Shown one piece after another: positions 25,151 through 34,742 of a stretch of 64,000 nucleotides of DNA. The translations under genes were made by a program, and so were the position numbers. This DNA is from a bacterium (GTDB lineage: Bacteria > Pseudomonadota > Gammaproteobacteria > UBA6186 > Azoamicaceae): NCBI GenBank assembly GCA_027364575.1, contig DAHXPC010000005.1:60528-124527 (forward strand). The letters run 5' to 3'. Positions within the stretch are counted from its first letter, which is position 1, and each line of letters opens with the position of its first letter. The notes under the pieces were generated by a model that worked only from the letters and a program-made list of their open reading frames with translations, ran no database searches and was not told the DNA's origin.

Positions 25151-25758
25151 ATGAAGCAAAGATTGCATTTGTTTTTGCAAAGCGGTTTTACTCTAATAGA
25201 GCTGGTGATGGTTATTGGTTGTGATGGGAATTTTAGCCGCCGCCGCTATCCCAAAATTTGCGAATTTAACCTCCCAGGCAGCGGTTGCTGCGAATAGAGG
25301 GGTCGGTGGTCTGGCATCTGCCGCCTCAATTGCCCACGCGGCATGGATTGCCGGTGGGGCCTTAGGGGCTGCCAGCTCAAACATTACCTTAGATAATGGT
25401 ACCACTCAAGTGAATGGTTATGGCTGGCCTGCAGGCGGAATAGCAACCGCTTCTCCAGCAACGCCTACGGCAACTGCGGCTTCCTGCGTGACAGCCGTAT
25501 TAGCAATGCTAAATAGCCCTCCTACTATTACGATCGGAGCTTGCGCAGCAAGTGCAAGCAACTGCTATACGGCTATAGCTGCGACTTCCGTATGTACCTT
25601 TACCTTGGCAAATGCCCCGGTAAGCGACCACGATTACCTATAATACACAGACTGGCAAGGTGACATCGTCTCCTGAAGAAACAGGCAATTTGGGTGCAGC
25701 ATTTAACACATGCTGCACTTTTTATTCTTGCGTAAACCTGTCATTATTTCACGCATGA
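25151..25758 (+). pseudogene. Major-type type IV pilin gene with two frameshifts
   Basis: It starts MKQRLHLFLQSGFTLIELVMVI, a perfect prepilin signal with Glu at +5. After the codon at 25214 the frame shifts: removing one G from the pair 25217-25218 joins it to VVMGILAAAAIPKFANLTSQA, the usual pilin continuation. This second frame runs through an Ala/Gly/Thr-rich domain with Cys residues to about 25626, where a second shift joins it to TTITYNTQTGKVT, a typical pilin C-terminal strand. Both shifts are single-base gains. Either the gene is inactive or the assembly has errors. The final frame reads through the terminator to a TGA overlapping the ubiA ATG. Confidence 0.75.
25694..25726 (+). terminator. 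Strong intrinsic terminator after the pilin gene
   Basis: A perfect 9-bp stem, GTGCAGCAT (25694-25702) with ATGCTGCAC (25710-25718), has a 7-base loop and is followed by TTTTTATT. It should end pilin transcription just before ubiA. Confidence 0.9.
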
Positions 25759-26618
25759 AATTCACACAGTTTAATCGGTACAGCCAATTAATGCGCTTAG
25801 ACAAGCCCGTTGGTATTTTTCTATTGTTATGGCCAACGTTAATGGCATTGTGGGTAGCCGGACAAGGAAAGCCCTCAGCGCGCATTGTCCTTGTTTTTGT
25901 GATTGGCGTTTTGATTATGCGAAGTGCAGGTTGTGTTATCAATGATATTGCGGATAGGCATTTAGATAAAGCCGTTGCTAGGACAAAGGATCGTCCTTTA
26001 GCTTCCGGGCGTATTAGCTGTCAAGAAGCCTGGTTGCTGTTTGTCGCCTTAATCAGTGTGGCATTTATATTGGTTTTACAATTGGATAGAGACACGATTT
26101 TGCTGTCGTTTGTTGGATTGTTGCTTGCCATGCTTTACCCTTTCATGAAGCGCTATACGCATTTCCCGCAATTCATATTGGGGGTGGCTTTTGGCTGGTC
26201 TATCCCGATGGCATTTTCTGCTTTAACGCAAGGGATCCCGGTATCTGCCATGGTATTGTATCTGGCGACTATTTGTTGGGCCATCGTCTATGATACCGAA
26301 TATGCAATGGTCGATAGAGAAGATGATCTCCGGATTGGCATAAAATCAACCGCCATTTTTTTTGGCAAATATGATCGATTCATCATTGCCGTGCTTCAAT
26401 GCATAGTTTTGGGGTTATTTATTATTTTGGGCAGGCTTTTAGCGTTGGGTCTATTTTATCCTGTGGGTTTACTCTTCGCTGCTATCACGGCTGTGTATCA
26501 GCAATATTTAATTAAAGATCGTGAGCCACAACAGTGTTTTAAAGCCTTTTTAAGCAATCATTGGTTTGGCGCTTTTATTTTTATGGGATTATGGCTAGAC
26601 AGTATGATTTCATTGTAA
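25755..26618 (+). CDS. ubiA: 4-hydroxybenzoate polyprenyltransferase
   Basis: It prenylates 4-hydroxybenzoate in ubiquinone synthesis at the inner membrane. The two Asp-rich motifs are present: NDIADRHLDKAVARTKDRPL near residue 67 and YDTEYAMVDREDD near residue 188. Eight to nine membrane segments. I start at the ATG at 25755 (MKFTQFNRYSQLMRLDKPVG, 287 residues), not at 25710, which lies inside the terminator. No ubiC is adjacent. Confidence 0.95.
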   Translation: MKFTQFNRYSQLMRLDKPVGIFLLLWPTLMALWVAGQGKPSARIVLVFVIGVLIMRSAGCVINDIADRHLDKAVARTKDRPLASGRISCQEAWLLFVALISVAFILVLQLDRDTILLSFVGLLLAMLYPFMKRYTHFPQFILGVAFGWSIPMAFSALTQGIPVSAMVLYLATICWAIVYDTEYAMVDREDDLRIGIKSTAIFFGKYDRFIIAVLQCIVLGLFIILGRLLALGLFYPVGLLFAAITAVYQQYLIKDREPQQCFKAFLSNHWFGAFIFMGLWLDSMISL

Positions 26619-27572
26619 ACAGGTGGATAGAGAATCGGATAAATTGTCTAGCAACTGAAAATAGCCCTCAGGATTATTGTGCTTCGCTTGCCCAATCGGA
26701 TCAAGCTCACTGGTTTTGACATTCAGATCTTGAATAATACTTTGCACCAATTTTGGTTGAAATTGCGGCTCTGTAAATACACAATGGGCAGTTGACTGCT
26801 GAATAAGGCTTCGGATCTGGGCTAAGCGTTTTGCACTGGGCGGTACTTCTGGGTGTAGGGTAATAGCGCCCACCCCGTTTAATCCGAAATGATGTTCAAA
26901 ATATTGATAAGCATCATGGAAAACTACAAAGGGTTTATTTTTGATCTTTGCGATCTTTTTGCCAATCTGCAAATCTAAAGCGTGTAAACGTTTTTTGAGT
27001 GTGTGGGCATTGCGTTGATAAATATTCAAATGTTTGGGATCAATTTGAGAGAGCGTGTTAACAATGTGCTCGGTTAAAATAATGGCGTTTTTGGGATCTA
27101 ACCAAAAATGCATATCCATCGCGGGATGATTATCTTCGGCATGTGGGTGATCATGGTTGTGATCATGACACTGATGGGGATCAAAGTTTGGTGTTTGGCG
27201 TATTGGTAATAATAAAAGGCCAGGGGTGGCTGCAAGTTCCACAATAGAGACGGGCGTTTCAGCCTGCAAACCGGCTAAAGGCTTGAGTAAAAACGTTTCA
27301 AGGTTGGGTCCTGCCCAAAATATAATATTAGCTTCTTTAAGCAGTTTCATTTCAGATGGTCTTAATGCATATTGGTGCGGAGACGATCCATTTTTAACCA
27401 GTAGTTTTGGCGTACCCACACCCTGCATGACATATGCGACTAATGCATAAAAGGGCGTTATACTAACGACAACTTTTGGGGGGGATGTGCCAATCGGCAG
27501 ACCGATACTTGGCCAAAAAAGCGTGCCAAGCACCAGAATAAAACAGGATAGTGTAGACGTTATCGATTTCAT
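26610..27572 (-). CDS. znuA: Zinc ABC transporter substrate-binding protein
   Basis: This 320-residue periplasmic zinc-binding protein has an N-terminal signal peptide (about residues 1-25). The characteristic His/Asp-rich loop lies at residues 131-155 (CHDHNHDHPHAED). Ligand residues occur in PHQYALRPSE, MHFWLDP and HDAYQYFEHHFGL. It is divergent from znuCB with a gap of about 33 bases, so promoters and start sites are crowded. It converges on ubiA with a 9-base overlap. Confidence 0.95.
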   Translation of the reverse strand: MKSITSTLSCFILVLGTLFWPSIGLPIGTSPPKVVVSITPFYALVAYVMQGVGTPKLLVKNGSSPHQYALRPSEMKLLKEANIIFWAGPNLETFLLKPLAGLQAETPVSIVELAATPGLLLLPIRQTPNFDPHQCHDHNHDHPHAEDNHPAMDMHFWLDPKNAIILTEHIVNTLSQIDPKHLNIYQRNAHTLKKRLHALDLQIGKKIAKIKNKPFVVFHDAYQYFEHHFGLNGVGAITLHPEVPPSAKRLAQIRSLIQQSTAHCVFTEPQFQPKLVQSIIQDLNVKTSELDPIGQAKHNNPEGYFQLLDNLSDSLSTCLQ

Positions 27573-27605
27573 AAATATGTTAAATACTCAACTTATAAGG
27601 GTGGC

Positions 27606-28340
27606 ATTATCAAGACATTAGTTTCTGCAAAAGAGATCAGTGTCCATTTTAGACAGAAAGTGGTTTTAACTGAGGTTGATCTTACCGTACATAGAGGGGA
27701 AATTGTAACTCTTATCGGACCAAACGGTGCGGGCAAATCAACGCTCGTCAAAGTGGTGCTGGGTTTGGTGCGCCCTAGTGCGGGAAAGGTTTCTTTGCAA
27801 GCCGGTATTCGCATGGGCTATATGCCACAGGGTTTGTTGGTGGAACCCTTTATGCCAATGTCTGTAAAACGGTTTTTACAGTTGGCTGGGAATACGAATA
27901 AAAAAGAGTTACAAAAAGTGGTTGCTGAATTAATGATTGAACATTTGCAATCTTCACCGATTCAAGCCATTTCTGGCGGTGAGTTACAAAGAGTTTTATT
28001 GGCAAGGGCGTTATTGTGTAAACCCGATTTATTGGTATTGGATGAACCTGTACAGGGAGTAGACGTTACAGGGCAGCAAGAATTGTATAAATTAATTATG
28101 CATATTCGAGATACCCATGATTGTGGCATTTTAATGGTTTCGCATGATTTACATTTGGTGATGGCAGGAACGGATTCGGTTATTTGTTTAAATAAACACG
28201 TGTGTTGTTCTGGACATCCTGCCACAGTACGTTTACATCCAGAATTTTTAAGTCTTTTTGGCGGCGAGCCTGAAAGACTTGCACTCTATGAACATAAGCA
28301 TAACCACAAACATGATTTAGGAGGCGGGGTATGCCGCTAG
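27606..28340 (+). CDS. znuC: Zinc ABC transporter ATP-binding protein, non-canonical start
   Basis: Walker A GPNGAGKST, signature ISGGELQRVLLARAL, Walker B LLVLDEPVQGVD and the H-loop in MVSHDLHLVM are intact. The C-terminus is His-rich (EHKHNHKHD), as in E. coli ZnuC. The first canonical in-frame start is GTG at 27660, but the N-terminal strand conserved in ZnuC (LVSAKEISVHFRQK) lies upstream. The frame back to the Shine-Dalgarno AAGGGTGG (27597-27604) offers only ATT (27606) or ATC (27609). I use ATT; a rare start like that of infC would fit. The stop overlaps the znuB start. Confidence 0.85.
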   Translation: MIKTLVSAKEISVHFRQKVVLTEVDLTVHRGEIVTLIGPNGAGKSTLVKVVLGLVRPSAGKVSLQAGIRMGYMPQGLLVEPFMPMSVKRFLQLAGNTNKKELQKVVAELMIEHLQSSPIQAISGGELQRVLLARALLCKPDLLVLDEPVQGVDVTGQQELYKLIMHIRDTHDCGILMVSHDLHLVMAGTDSVICLNKHVCCSGHPATVRLHPEFLSLFGGEPERLALYEHKHNHKHDLGGGVCR

Positions 28341-29134
28341 ACTTTATTGCGCGCGCAATGGTAGCAGGCGTTGGCATTGCATTGGTTTCAGGGCCATTGG
28401 GATCGATTATGGTTTGGCGACGAATGGCAAATTTTGGCGATGCGTTAGCCCATTCAACGTTGTTAGGGTTGTGTTTTGCTTTATTATTGAATATTCATGT
28501 GTATATTGGCTTAGTGAGTATTTGTATTGTAGTCGCTTCCTTTTTGGCGTTGTTTTCGCGGCGGCAGCATTTGGCGAACGATACCATTTTGTGTATGTTA
28601 GCCTATACCACACTGGCGCTGGGCCTTATTTTAGCCACAGTATTGCCTGGGATCCGGGTGGATTTACTGGGTTATTTATACGGAGATATTTTAGCGGTTA
28701 ATCCTCAAGATTTAATTTGGATTTATAGCGTTGATGCAATTGTATTGTTAACATTATGCAAAATATGGCGTTCTGTTTTATCGATGACAGTGCATGAAGA
28801 TCTGGCAAAAGTAGAAGGGGTATCGGTTGCCCGCATTCAATGGATATTAATCGTATTAATGGCAATTGTTTTTGCCGTTGCCATGAAGCTTATTGGCATA
28901 TTATTAATTACGGCGCTGTTAATTATTCCGGCCTCTACCGCCCGACAAATTGCTAAAACCCCTGAGCAAATGGCAATAATTGCAAGCTTGGTCGGCGCTA
29001 TCTCAGTGTGTCTCGGGATAGGGATTTCGAGCCATTGGGATTGGCCAGCAGGGCCTGCCATTGTGGTGGTGAATATGGGGATGTTTATACTCAGTACAAT
29101 ATTCGCCCGTGTGGCTGCGAAATCAATCGCGTAG
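28331..29134 (+). CDS. znuB: Zinc ABC transporter permease
   Basis: This 267-residue ABC-3 family permease has about eight membrane segments. GPLGSIMVWRRMANFGDALAHSTLLG near residue 20 and the coupling segment DLAKVEGVSVARIQWI near residue 157 are typical. It overlaps znuC by 10 bases and completes the ZnuABC uptake system. Confidence 0.95.
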   Translation: MPLDFIARAMVAGVGIALVSGPLGSIMVWRRMANFGDALAHSTLLGLCFALLLNIHVYIGLVSICIVVASFLALFSRRQHLANDTILCMLAYTTLALGLILATVLPGIRVDLLGYLYGDILAVNPQDLIWIYSVDAIVLLTLCKIWRSVLSMTVHEDLAKVEGVSVARIQWILIVLMAIVFAVAMKLIGILLITALLIIPASTARQIAKTPEQMAIIASLVGAISVCLGIGISSHWDWPAGPAIVVVNMGMFILSTIFARVAAKSIA

Positions 29135-29181
29135 TTTGATTTCACCGGTTGTCTTTTATGGGGGCGTTCGTATTTCGTTTG

Positions 29182-32100
29182 TCAGGGCAGACCGCTATGT
29201 CTGCCCTTGTCTACAGCCGTATTGAAAATATCATTTTTTAAGATCTCGGCAACCATTTTTGCAGCCGTGCCTTCCATGAGATCAAAATGTGTAGATTCAA
29301 TTTGAATACGGCTTATATTTTTTATATATTTTTTCCAACCATTATAGCCATCCTTCATTAGGCCTAAACTTAAAGGGGTTTTTAAGGTGGTTTGTGCCAA
29401 TACAACTTTCCCAGTATAGGGTTTAATCGTATACTGGATTAAGAGCGCAATATCATTTTTAAGAGAAGCCACAACACGGGTTAAGTGTTTTGGGGGAAGA
29501 GAAGCCAAATATTTGCCTCGATCGATGGGTAATTCTTTGATAAGCCTCTTAACCGTAATAAATTTTTGCATATATTCTAAATAGCTTCTGGCATAGATAT
29601 GCGTATCTAATAAATACAGGGTTGTAACTTCATCGCCCGATCGGTTCAATTGCTGCGCCATTTCATAGGCAATCATTCCACCCAATGACCATCCGCCTAA
29701 TAAATAAGGTCCTACTGCTTGGATCTGCTTTAGGGCGTCAATATAGACTTTAGTCAGTTCTTCTATCGTCTTTATAAAATGTTTATCGGTATTTAAATTA
29801 TAAGAATCAATTGCATAAAATGGGATATTTTTGTCTAAGTGATACGCGAGCTCTGCATAGACTTCAGCACCGGCTAAACCGGGGTGTATCAGAAATACAG
29901 GAGAAGTTTTTCCTCTCACATTAAAAGGAATCAATGCTTGATAAGGACATACTAAATTTTTGTCTTTTCGTAACTCAGCGGCTTGATTTTTAATGGTTGG
30001 ATTTTTTAATATCCAGGAAACTGGGTAATGAACGTTAAATTGTTCATTAATTTTCGCTACCAAATAAACCGCCAATAATGAATTGCCCCCTACGCCAAAG
30101 AAATTATCATTCAGCCCCATATTCGGTAAGGCTAAAATGCTGCGCCAAAGCGCAATTAACTGTAATTCAAGCGCATCGGAAGGTTTAGCACTTTCTGAAT
30201 ATCCTAAATAGTGTGACAGGTTCGGTAATGGTAATTTTAATTTATCGATTTTACCTTGGGTTGTCATCGGTAAAATATCTAGGGCCACAAATGCCGTTGG
30301 TAGCATATGGGCAGAAAGCCGCCCTTTTAAGTATTGATGTAGATCTTCTATGCTCAAACTCTTCCAGCCATTGAGAAAATTATTCAAAAAAGAGTTTTTT
30401 CGTAATACATAATAAGCGACTAAAATCTCAACGCCTTCATAAACCTGAATGCAAATCGTACACTGGTGAATGCCGGAGTGTGTATTCAGTGCCGCTTCAA
30501 TCTCGTCCAGTTCTACCCGATGGCCCCGTATTTTGACTTGATTATCCACGCGGCTAATATATTCTAATTGGCCATTCAATGCCCAACGTACCCGATCCCC
30601 GGTTTTATATAAGCGCGTGTTAGTTACTGGATGATGAACAAATTTTAGATCGGTTAATGCGCTATCCTGCCAATAGCCTTTGGCAAGTCCGATGCCTGCA
30701 ATATATAATTCACCGATGACTCCGATTGGCAGCCCACGGCATTCTTCATCTAGAACATGTAATTGTGTATTCGCTAGTGCTCGACCAATATATGGAAGCG
30801 TGTCATTTTCCAGTTTATAGGCAGACGACCAAATAGTGGTTTCGGTCGGTCCGTATACATTCCACACACTAGACGAAATTTCTTTTAAGCGTAGCGCAAG
30901 TTTTTCAGCTAAAACCTCGCCCCCACACAAAATAGTAAAATTGGCATTTTTCACCTGTAGATGGGGTGTTAGCATTGCCCATAGCGTAGGGGTTGCTTGA
31001 ATAAAGCTTGGACGATTTTTTTTGATTAAGTATGTGATTTCTATCGGATCACGCCGAATCACATTCGGGCAAATGATATGCTGCCCACCAGATAGCAAGG
31101 GTAAAAAAAGTTCAAGTGCGTAAATGTCAAAAGCAATGGAGGTGAGGCTTAAGACGCTATCAGTATGGCTAAAACCGATCCTGTTTTTCATATCCAGGAT
31201 AAGGTTAACAACACTTTGGTGTTCAATCATAACCCCTTTAGGCTTTCCGGTACTGCCCGAGGTATACATAAGGTAGCTTAAGCCCCTGGCAGAGGTGTTT
31301 TCAACGGGTTTTTCTGCAGCCATTGTATAAGCGATATTTCTATCTAAATCTATCAGAATTGGTTTAGCAGATGTGATCAGCGAGCAAAGGTTTTTAAAAT
31401 GCTTGCTATTAGTTAAAATAACGTGTGCGGCAGAATCTTCTAGAATTAATTGAGTTCTATTTTCAACCTCTTCTACATCTAATGGCAAATACGCATATCC
31501 TGCTTTTAGGATTGCCAGGATGCCCACAATTAACTCTACGCTTTTCTCTAAGTATAAGGCAATGATGGTGTCTTTGTTCAAAGATAGATCTTGTTTTACG
31601 TACATTTGCTGGGCTATATAAGCGGCAAGTACTTCCGATTGTTGATCTAAGGCTTGATAGGTTACAGATTGTTTGCCTAAGGTTACAGCGATGGCATTGG
31701 GTGTTTTCTGAGCCTGAAGACGGAAAAGTGCATGCAGGGTTTTTTCGCCCACAAATGGCTTTTCGCTGCTATTCCAGCTTTCGATTAAGCGATATTCATT
31801 CTTCTCTAGTATAGAAAATGTATCTTGTAAGGGCAATGCATTAACCGGATGTATTTTGATTAAGCCTAAAAAGAGATTTATAAATGCATCGATAAGCAGA
31901 GGTTCAAAACAATCTTTGCGATAATCGAGCTTAAACGCTAATTTTTTTCCTGATTGATAGAATAAAGAGAGATCATTAAACGACTCCTGATTCAGGGACT
32001 TTTCACAGCTGATCTGTATTCCTTCAAAACACAGTGGCGTTAAGTTTAAAAAGGCCTCTACGATGGAGACATTAAAATAATGGTTTGTTAACGGATTATT

Positions 32101-33117
32101 GTCTTCTTTTAATGAATGAATAATCTCTGTGAGCGAACAAAACGGATGACGACTCGCTTCTCGTCTTTCAGCGGTACATTGGGTAATATGCTGTTCTAAT
32201 GTTTGATGGGTATCTACCGTTACACAAAAGGGAACGTTATTGACAAAACACCCTGGGGTTTGATGAAAACCGACGGGTCTTGTGTTGATAGGGTAGGAAA
32301 GCACAATGGATTTTTGCTGGGCATAGCGAGATAAAGTCACAGCGAAAATCGTAGAGAGTGCAATAAAAACGGTCGTCTTATTTTTTTTTACCCATTTATA
32401 AAATTGCGAAGAGGCTTCTTCCTCTAAAGAAAAATACACAGAGGACGCGAGATTGTGGGGAGTGTTTTCATTTTTTTTCGGGCTATAAAAGTCAACGTGC
32501 AATGGAAAATTTTGGAGCTTTTGCTTCCAAAAGTCCAAATCCATTGCTTGAGCCAGCGAAGGATCCTGATTACCTGTACGGTTATTTCGCACATAGTCTT
32601 CATATGAAGAAAATAAAAGAGCAGGATAGGGAGCGGCTTTTGCAAAATAATTATACAGTTGGCTTACCTTTTGCACCATAAACTCGCCTGTATACGCATC
32701 GGTTACAATATGATGAAAATTTAAAATGAGGACATATTGGCTATGAGAAATTTTGAGTAACCCGAATTTAAACAAAGGTGGAGAGGATAAATCAAAATTG
32801 TATTGGCAAATTTTACGGATATACGCATTTTTTTCCTGCTCGAGATTTTTCAATTCGGACAGAATGATTAAATCGATATTGACATCCACGTGTTCGGGTT
32901 CACATTGTTCAATGCCATTCTGTGTTTCTTCAAAATAACATTTAGCCGATCGATGGAAGTGGTTAATATATTCGGAAAGAGCTTGGGATAAGGCCTCAAT
33001 ATTTAAATTGCCCTGTAGCGTATAGACAAGGGGGGTATTATATTTTGAACTTTTGGGATCAAGCTTCCATTCTAGCCAAAATCTTTTTTGGTAAGAAGAA
33101 ATATCCATTCTCTTCAT
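29182..33117 (-). CDS. Single-module nonribosomal peptide synthetase (C-A-T-TE)
   Basis: Domains over 1311 residues: condensation (about 1-430) with the active-site motif HHIVTDA, whose last residue deviates from the usual Gly; adenylation (about 455-985) with YTSGSTGKPKG, NVYGPTETT, YKTGDR and the catalytic Lys in GKIDK; thiolation (about 1000-1065) with FFGVGGNSLL; and thioesterase (about 1070-1300) with GWSLGG and ESTHFDL. By-eye specificity residues are D-I-L-Q-I-C-V-I-W-K, closest to the known glycine code DILQLGLIWK. An N-terminal C domain in a lone module suggests an external acyl or peptidyl donor, so an N-acylated amino acid is one possible product. No phosphopantetheinyl transferase or partner gene is adjacent. 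The last residues come from REP copy 3. Confidence 0.9.
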   Translation of the reverse strand: MKRMDISSYQKRFWLEWKLDPKSSKYNTPLVYTLQGNLNIEALSQALSEYINHFHRSAKCYFEETQNGIEQCEPEHVDVNIDLIILSELKNLEQEKNAYIRKICQYNFDLSSPPLFKFGLLKISHSQYVLILNFHHIVTDAYTGEFMVQKVSQLYNYFAKAAPYPALLFSSYEDYVRNNRTGNQDPSLAQAMDLDFWKQKLQNFPLHVDFYSPKKNENTPHNLASSVYFSLEEEASSQFYKWVKKNKTTVFIALSTIFAVTLSRYAQQKSIVLSYPINTRPVGFHQTPGCFVNNVPFCVTVDTHQTLEQHITQCTAERREASRHPFCSLTEIIHSLKEDNNPLTNHYFNVSIVEAFLNLTPLCFEGIQISCEKSLNQESFNDLSLFYQSGKKLAFKLDYRKDCFEPLLIDAFINLFLGLIKIHPVNALPLQDTFSILEKNEYRLIESWNSSEKPFVGEKTLHALFRLQAQKTPNAIAVTLGKQSVTYQALDQQSEVLAAYIAQQMYVKQDLSLNKDTIIALYLEKSVELIVGILAILKAGYAYLPLDVEEVENRTQLILEDSAAHVILTNSKHFKNLCSLITSAKPILIDLDRNIAYTMAAEKPVENTSARGLSYLMYTSGSTGKPKGVMIEHQSVVNLILDMKNRIGFSHTDSVLSLTSIAFDIYALELFLPLLSGGQHIICPNVIRRDPIEITYLIKKNRPSFIQATPTLWAMLTPHLQVKNANFTILCGGEVLAEKLALRLKEISSSVWNVYGPTETTIWSSAYKLENDTLPYIGRALANTQLHVLDEECRGLPIGVIGELYIAGIGLAKGYWQDSALTDLKFVHHPVTNTRLYKTGDRVRWALNGQLEYISRVDNQVKIRGHRVELDEIEAALNTHSGIHQCTICIQVYEGVEILVAYYVLRKNSFLNNFLNGWKSLSIEDLHQYLKGRLSAHMLPTAFVALDILPMTTQGKIDKLKLPLPNLSHYLGYSESAKPSDALELQLIALWRSILALPNMGLNDNFFGVGGNSLLAVYLVAKINEQFNVHYPVSWILKNPTIKNQAAELRKDKNLVCPYQALIPFNVRGKTSPVFLIHPGLAGAEVYAELAYHLDKNIPFYAIDSYNLNTDKHFIKTIEELTKVYIDALKQIQAVGPYLLGGWSLGGMIAYEMAQQLNRSGDEVTTLYLLDTHIYARSYLEYMQKFITVKRLIKELPIDRGKYLASLPPKHLTRVVASLKNDIALLIQYTIKPYTGKVVLAQTTLKTPLSLGLMKDGYNGWKKYIKNISRIQIESTHFDLMEGTAAKMVAEILKNDIFNTAVDKGRHSGLP
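29185..29210 (-). repeat. REP palindrome copy 3 (3' end of the NRPS gene)
   Basis: On the minus strand: ACAAGGGCAGAC, loop ATAGCG, GTCTGCCC. It is the same family as copies 1 and 2, with a compensating pair change (A-T in place of G-C) that keeps the 8-bp stem. It supplies the terminal GRHSGLP of the synthetase; the stop codon lies at 29182-29184 just past it. Confidence 0.8.
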
Positions 33118-33242
33118 GAGCTATCGCTCCAATATAGCGGAAAACGCAGATCTTTAAAAATTTTACACGGTTCATTATAGGATAAGGCTAGGTTTTACCA
33201 CAATGCGAGAATGCTTTTAGAATTGAATTTGTAGGGATTAAG

Positions 33243-33318
<76 letters not shown>

Positions 33319-33393
33319 ATGTAGAAAAAAGCCATTAGACCGTATTTTAGGCTATTTCGTCAAGGTTATTATTTTCATTGTATGGCAACTAAA

Positions 33394-33663
33394 TCATTTC
33401 TGAGGTGTAAAGCCTAGTGGGGTAGAACTGCCGTCTTTAAAAAAGAATTTTTCCATCTCAATGGCTAAAAATGCTCGATGTTTAGGATCGCTCATATTTA
33501 GTCGATGTTCATTAATCAATAGGGTTTGGTGTTTTAGCCAGTGTTGCCAGCCTTCCTTAGATATTTCGTTATAGATCCGGGTGCCCAATTCACCGGGATA
33601 AGGGGGGCTGTTTAAGCCTTCGGCTTCTTTTTTCAGTTTGCTACAAAAAACAATACGTTGCAT
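33394..33663 (-). CDS. yggX: YggX-like iron trafficking / oxidative damage protection protein
   Basis: This 89-residue protein begins MQRIVFCSKLKKEAEGL with the single conserved Cys, followed by PPYPGELGTRIYNEISKEGWQHWLKHQTLL. Family members protect iron-sulfur clusters, possibly by handling labile iron. It follows mutY by 38 bases; mutY-yggX is a conserved pair, fitting because MutY carries an iron-sulfur cluster. Confidence 0.96.
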   Translation of the reverse strand: MQRIVFCSKLKKEAEGLNSPPYPGELGTRIYNEISKEGWQHWLKHQTLLINEHRLNMSDPKHRAFLAIEMEKFFFKDGSSTPLGFTPQK

Positions 33664-33701
33664 GAAACACTCCTAAAGGGGGAATAATAGATTAACAGTT
33701 C

Positions 33702-34742
33702 CTATAAAAGACTGGTTAACAATTTTTTTACGGGTGCGGGTAAACCTAGCGTCAGCATTTGATCGAAAGAATGCCAGCAATAGTTTTCGGAAATAGAGTT
33801 AAGCTTTATCGTATTTGAAATTTTACCGACAGCCGGGTGAATGTCCAGGTGGAAATGGGTAAACGTATGGCGGAAGGGTGTCCAATGTGTTGGGTTTTTT
33901 ATATTGATTGCCAAATGCTTTGCACACCAATCTTCTATATTTTCATTCAACGCGCATTCTGGAAGACTCCACAAGCCACCCCAAATTCCGTGTGTAGGCC
34001 GCTTTTCTAACAGGATCAATCGCTTTTTAACGTGCATCAGCATTAACAAAGTAATGGCCTTAATGGGTTTATCCACTTTTGGACGTTTGGTCGGATAGTC
34101 TAGAACTTTGTTTAATTTTTTTGCTTGACAGCTACGCCCTATGGGACACAGCGCGCATTTTGGCCGGCTTCGGGTACAAAGCGTAGCCCCTAGATCCATA
34201 ATCGCTTGGGTATAATGATTGATCCGTAGCAAGGGAGTTGTTTTTTCACTTAATTGCCATAATTTTTCTGCAACTTTGGGGTCCCCGGGCCAACCTGAAA
34301 TTGCAAAATGTCGGGATAAGACCCGTTTTACATTGCCATCCAGAATGGGATAACGTTGCTGGGTGCTAATGGCTAAAATAGCACCAGCAGTAGAACGTCC
34401 AATTCCTGGCAAAGCCAAAACCTCTTCAAAATTTGTCGGAAACTTGCCTTTGTAGAGTGTTTTAATGATTTGCGCCGACTTATGCAAATTTTTTGCTCTC
34501 GCATAATAACCCAGCCCCGCCCATAAGGGGTAAACCTCATCTAAGGATGCATTGGCTAATGCGCGAACGGTGGGAAAGCGGGTTATAAAACGCGTAAAAT
34601 ACGGAATAACGGTTGCAACTTGGGTTTGTTGCAGCATAATTTCAGATACCCAAACGCGATAGGGCGTCGGGTTGTCTTGCCAGGGAAGATGATTTCGACC
34701 AAATTCATCAAACCATTTTAATATTTTTTGCTCAAATTGCAT
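33702..34742 (-). CDS. mutY: Adenine DNA glycosylase
   Basis: It removes A mispaired with 8-oxo-G. The catalytic Glu is in [17 protein letters not shown], the helix-hairpin-helix in [13 protein letters not shown], the catalytic Asp in [12 protein letters not shown], and the 4Fe-4S cluster Cys residues in [24 protein letters not shown]-like C-terminal domain follows (about residues 225-346), which recognises 8-oxo-G. The ATG overlaps the stop of the AsmA-like gene in TAATG. Confidence 0.97.
   Translation of the reverse strand: MQFEQKILKWFDEFGRNHLPWQDNPTPYRVWVSEIMLQQTQVATVIPYFTRFITRFPTVRALANASLDEVYPLWAGLGYYARAKNLHKSAQIIKTLYKGKFPTNFEEVLALPGIGRSTAGAILAISTQQRYPILDGNVKRVLSRHFAISGWPGDPKVAEKLWQLSEKTTPLLRINHYTQAIMDLGATLCTRSRPKCALCPIGRSCQAKKLNKVLDYPTKRPKVDKPIKAITLLMLMHVKKRLILLEKRPTHGIWGGLWSLPECALNENIEDWCAKHLAINIKNPTHWTPFRHTFTHFHLDIHPAVGKISNTIKLNSISENYCWHSFDQMLTLGLPAPVKKLLTSLL

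Noticed and set aside
27573..27605. Zur box between znuA and znuC
   Set aside because: The short gap is AT-rich and has ATATGTTAAATA, but no dyad close to the gammaproteobacterial Zur consensus (TGTTATA and its inverse).
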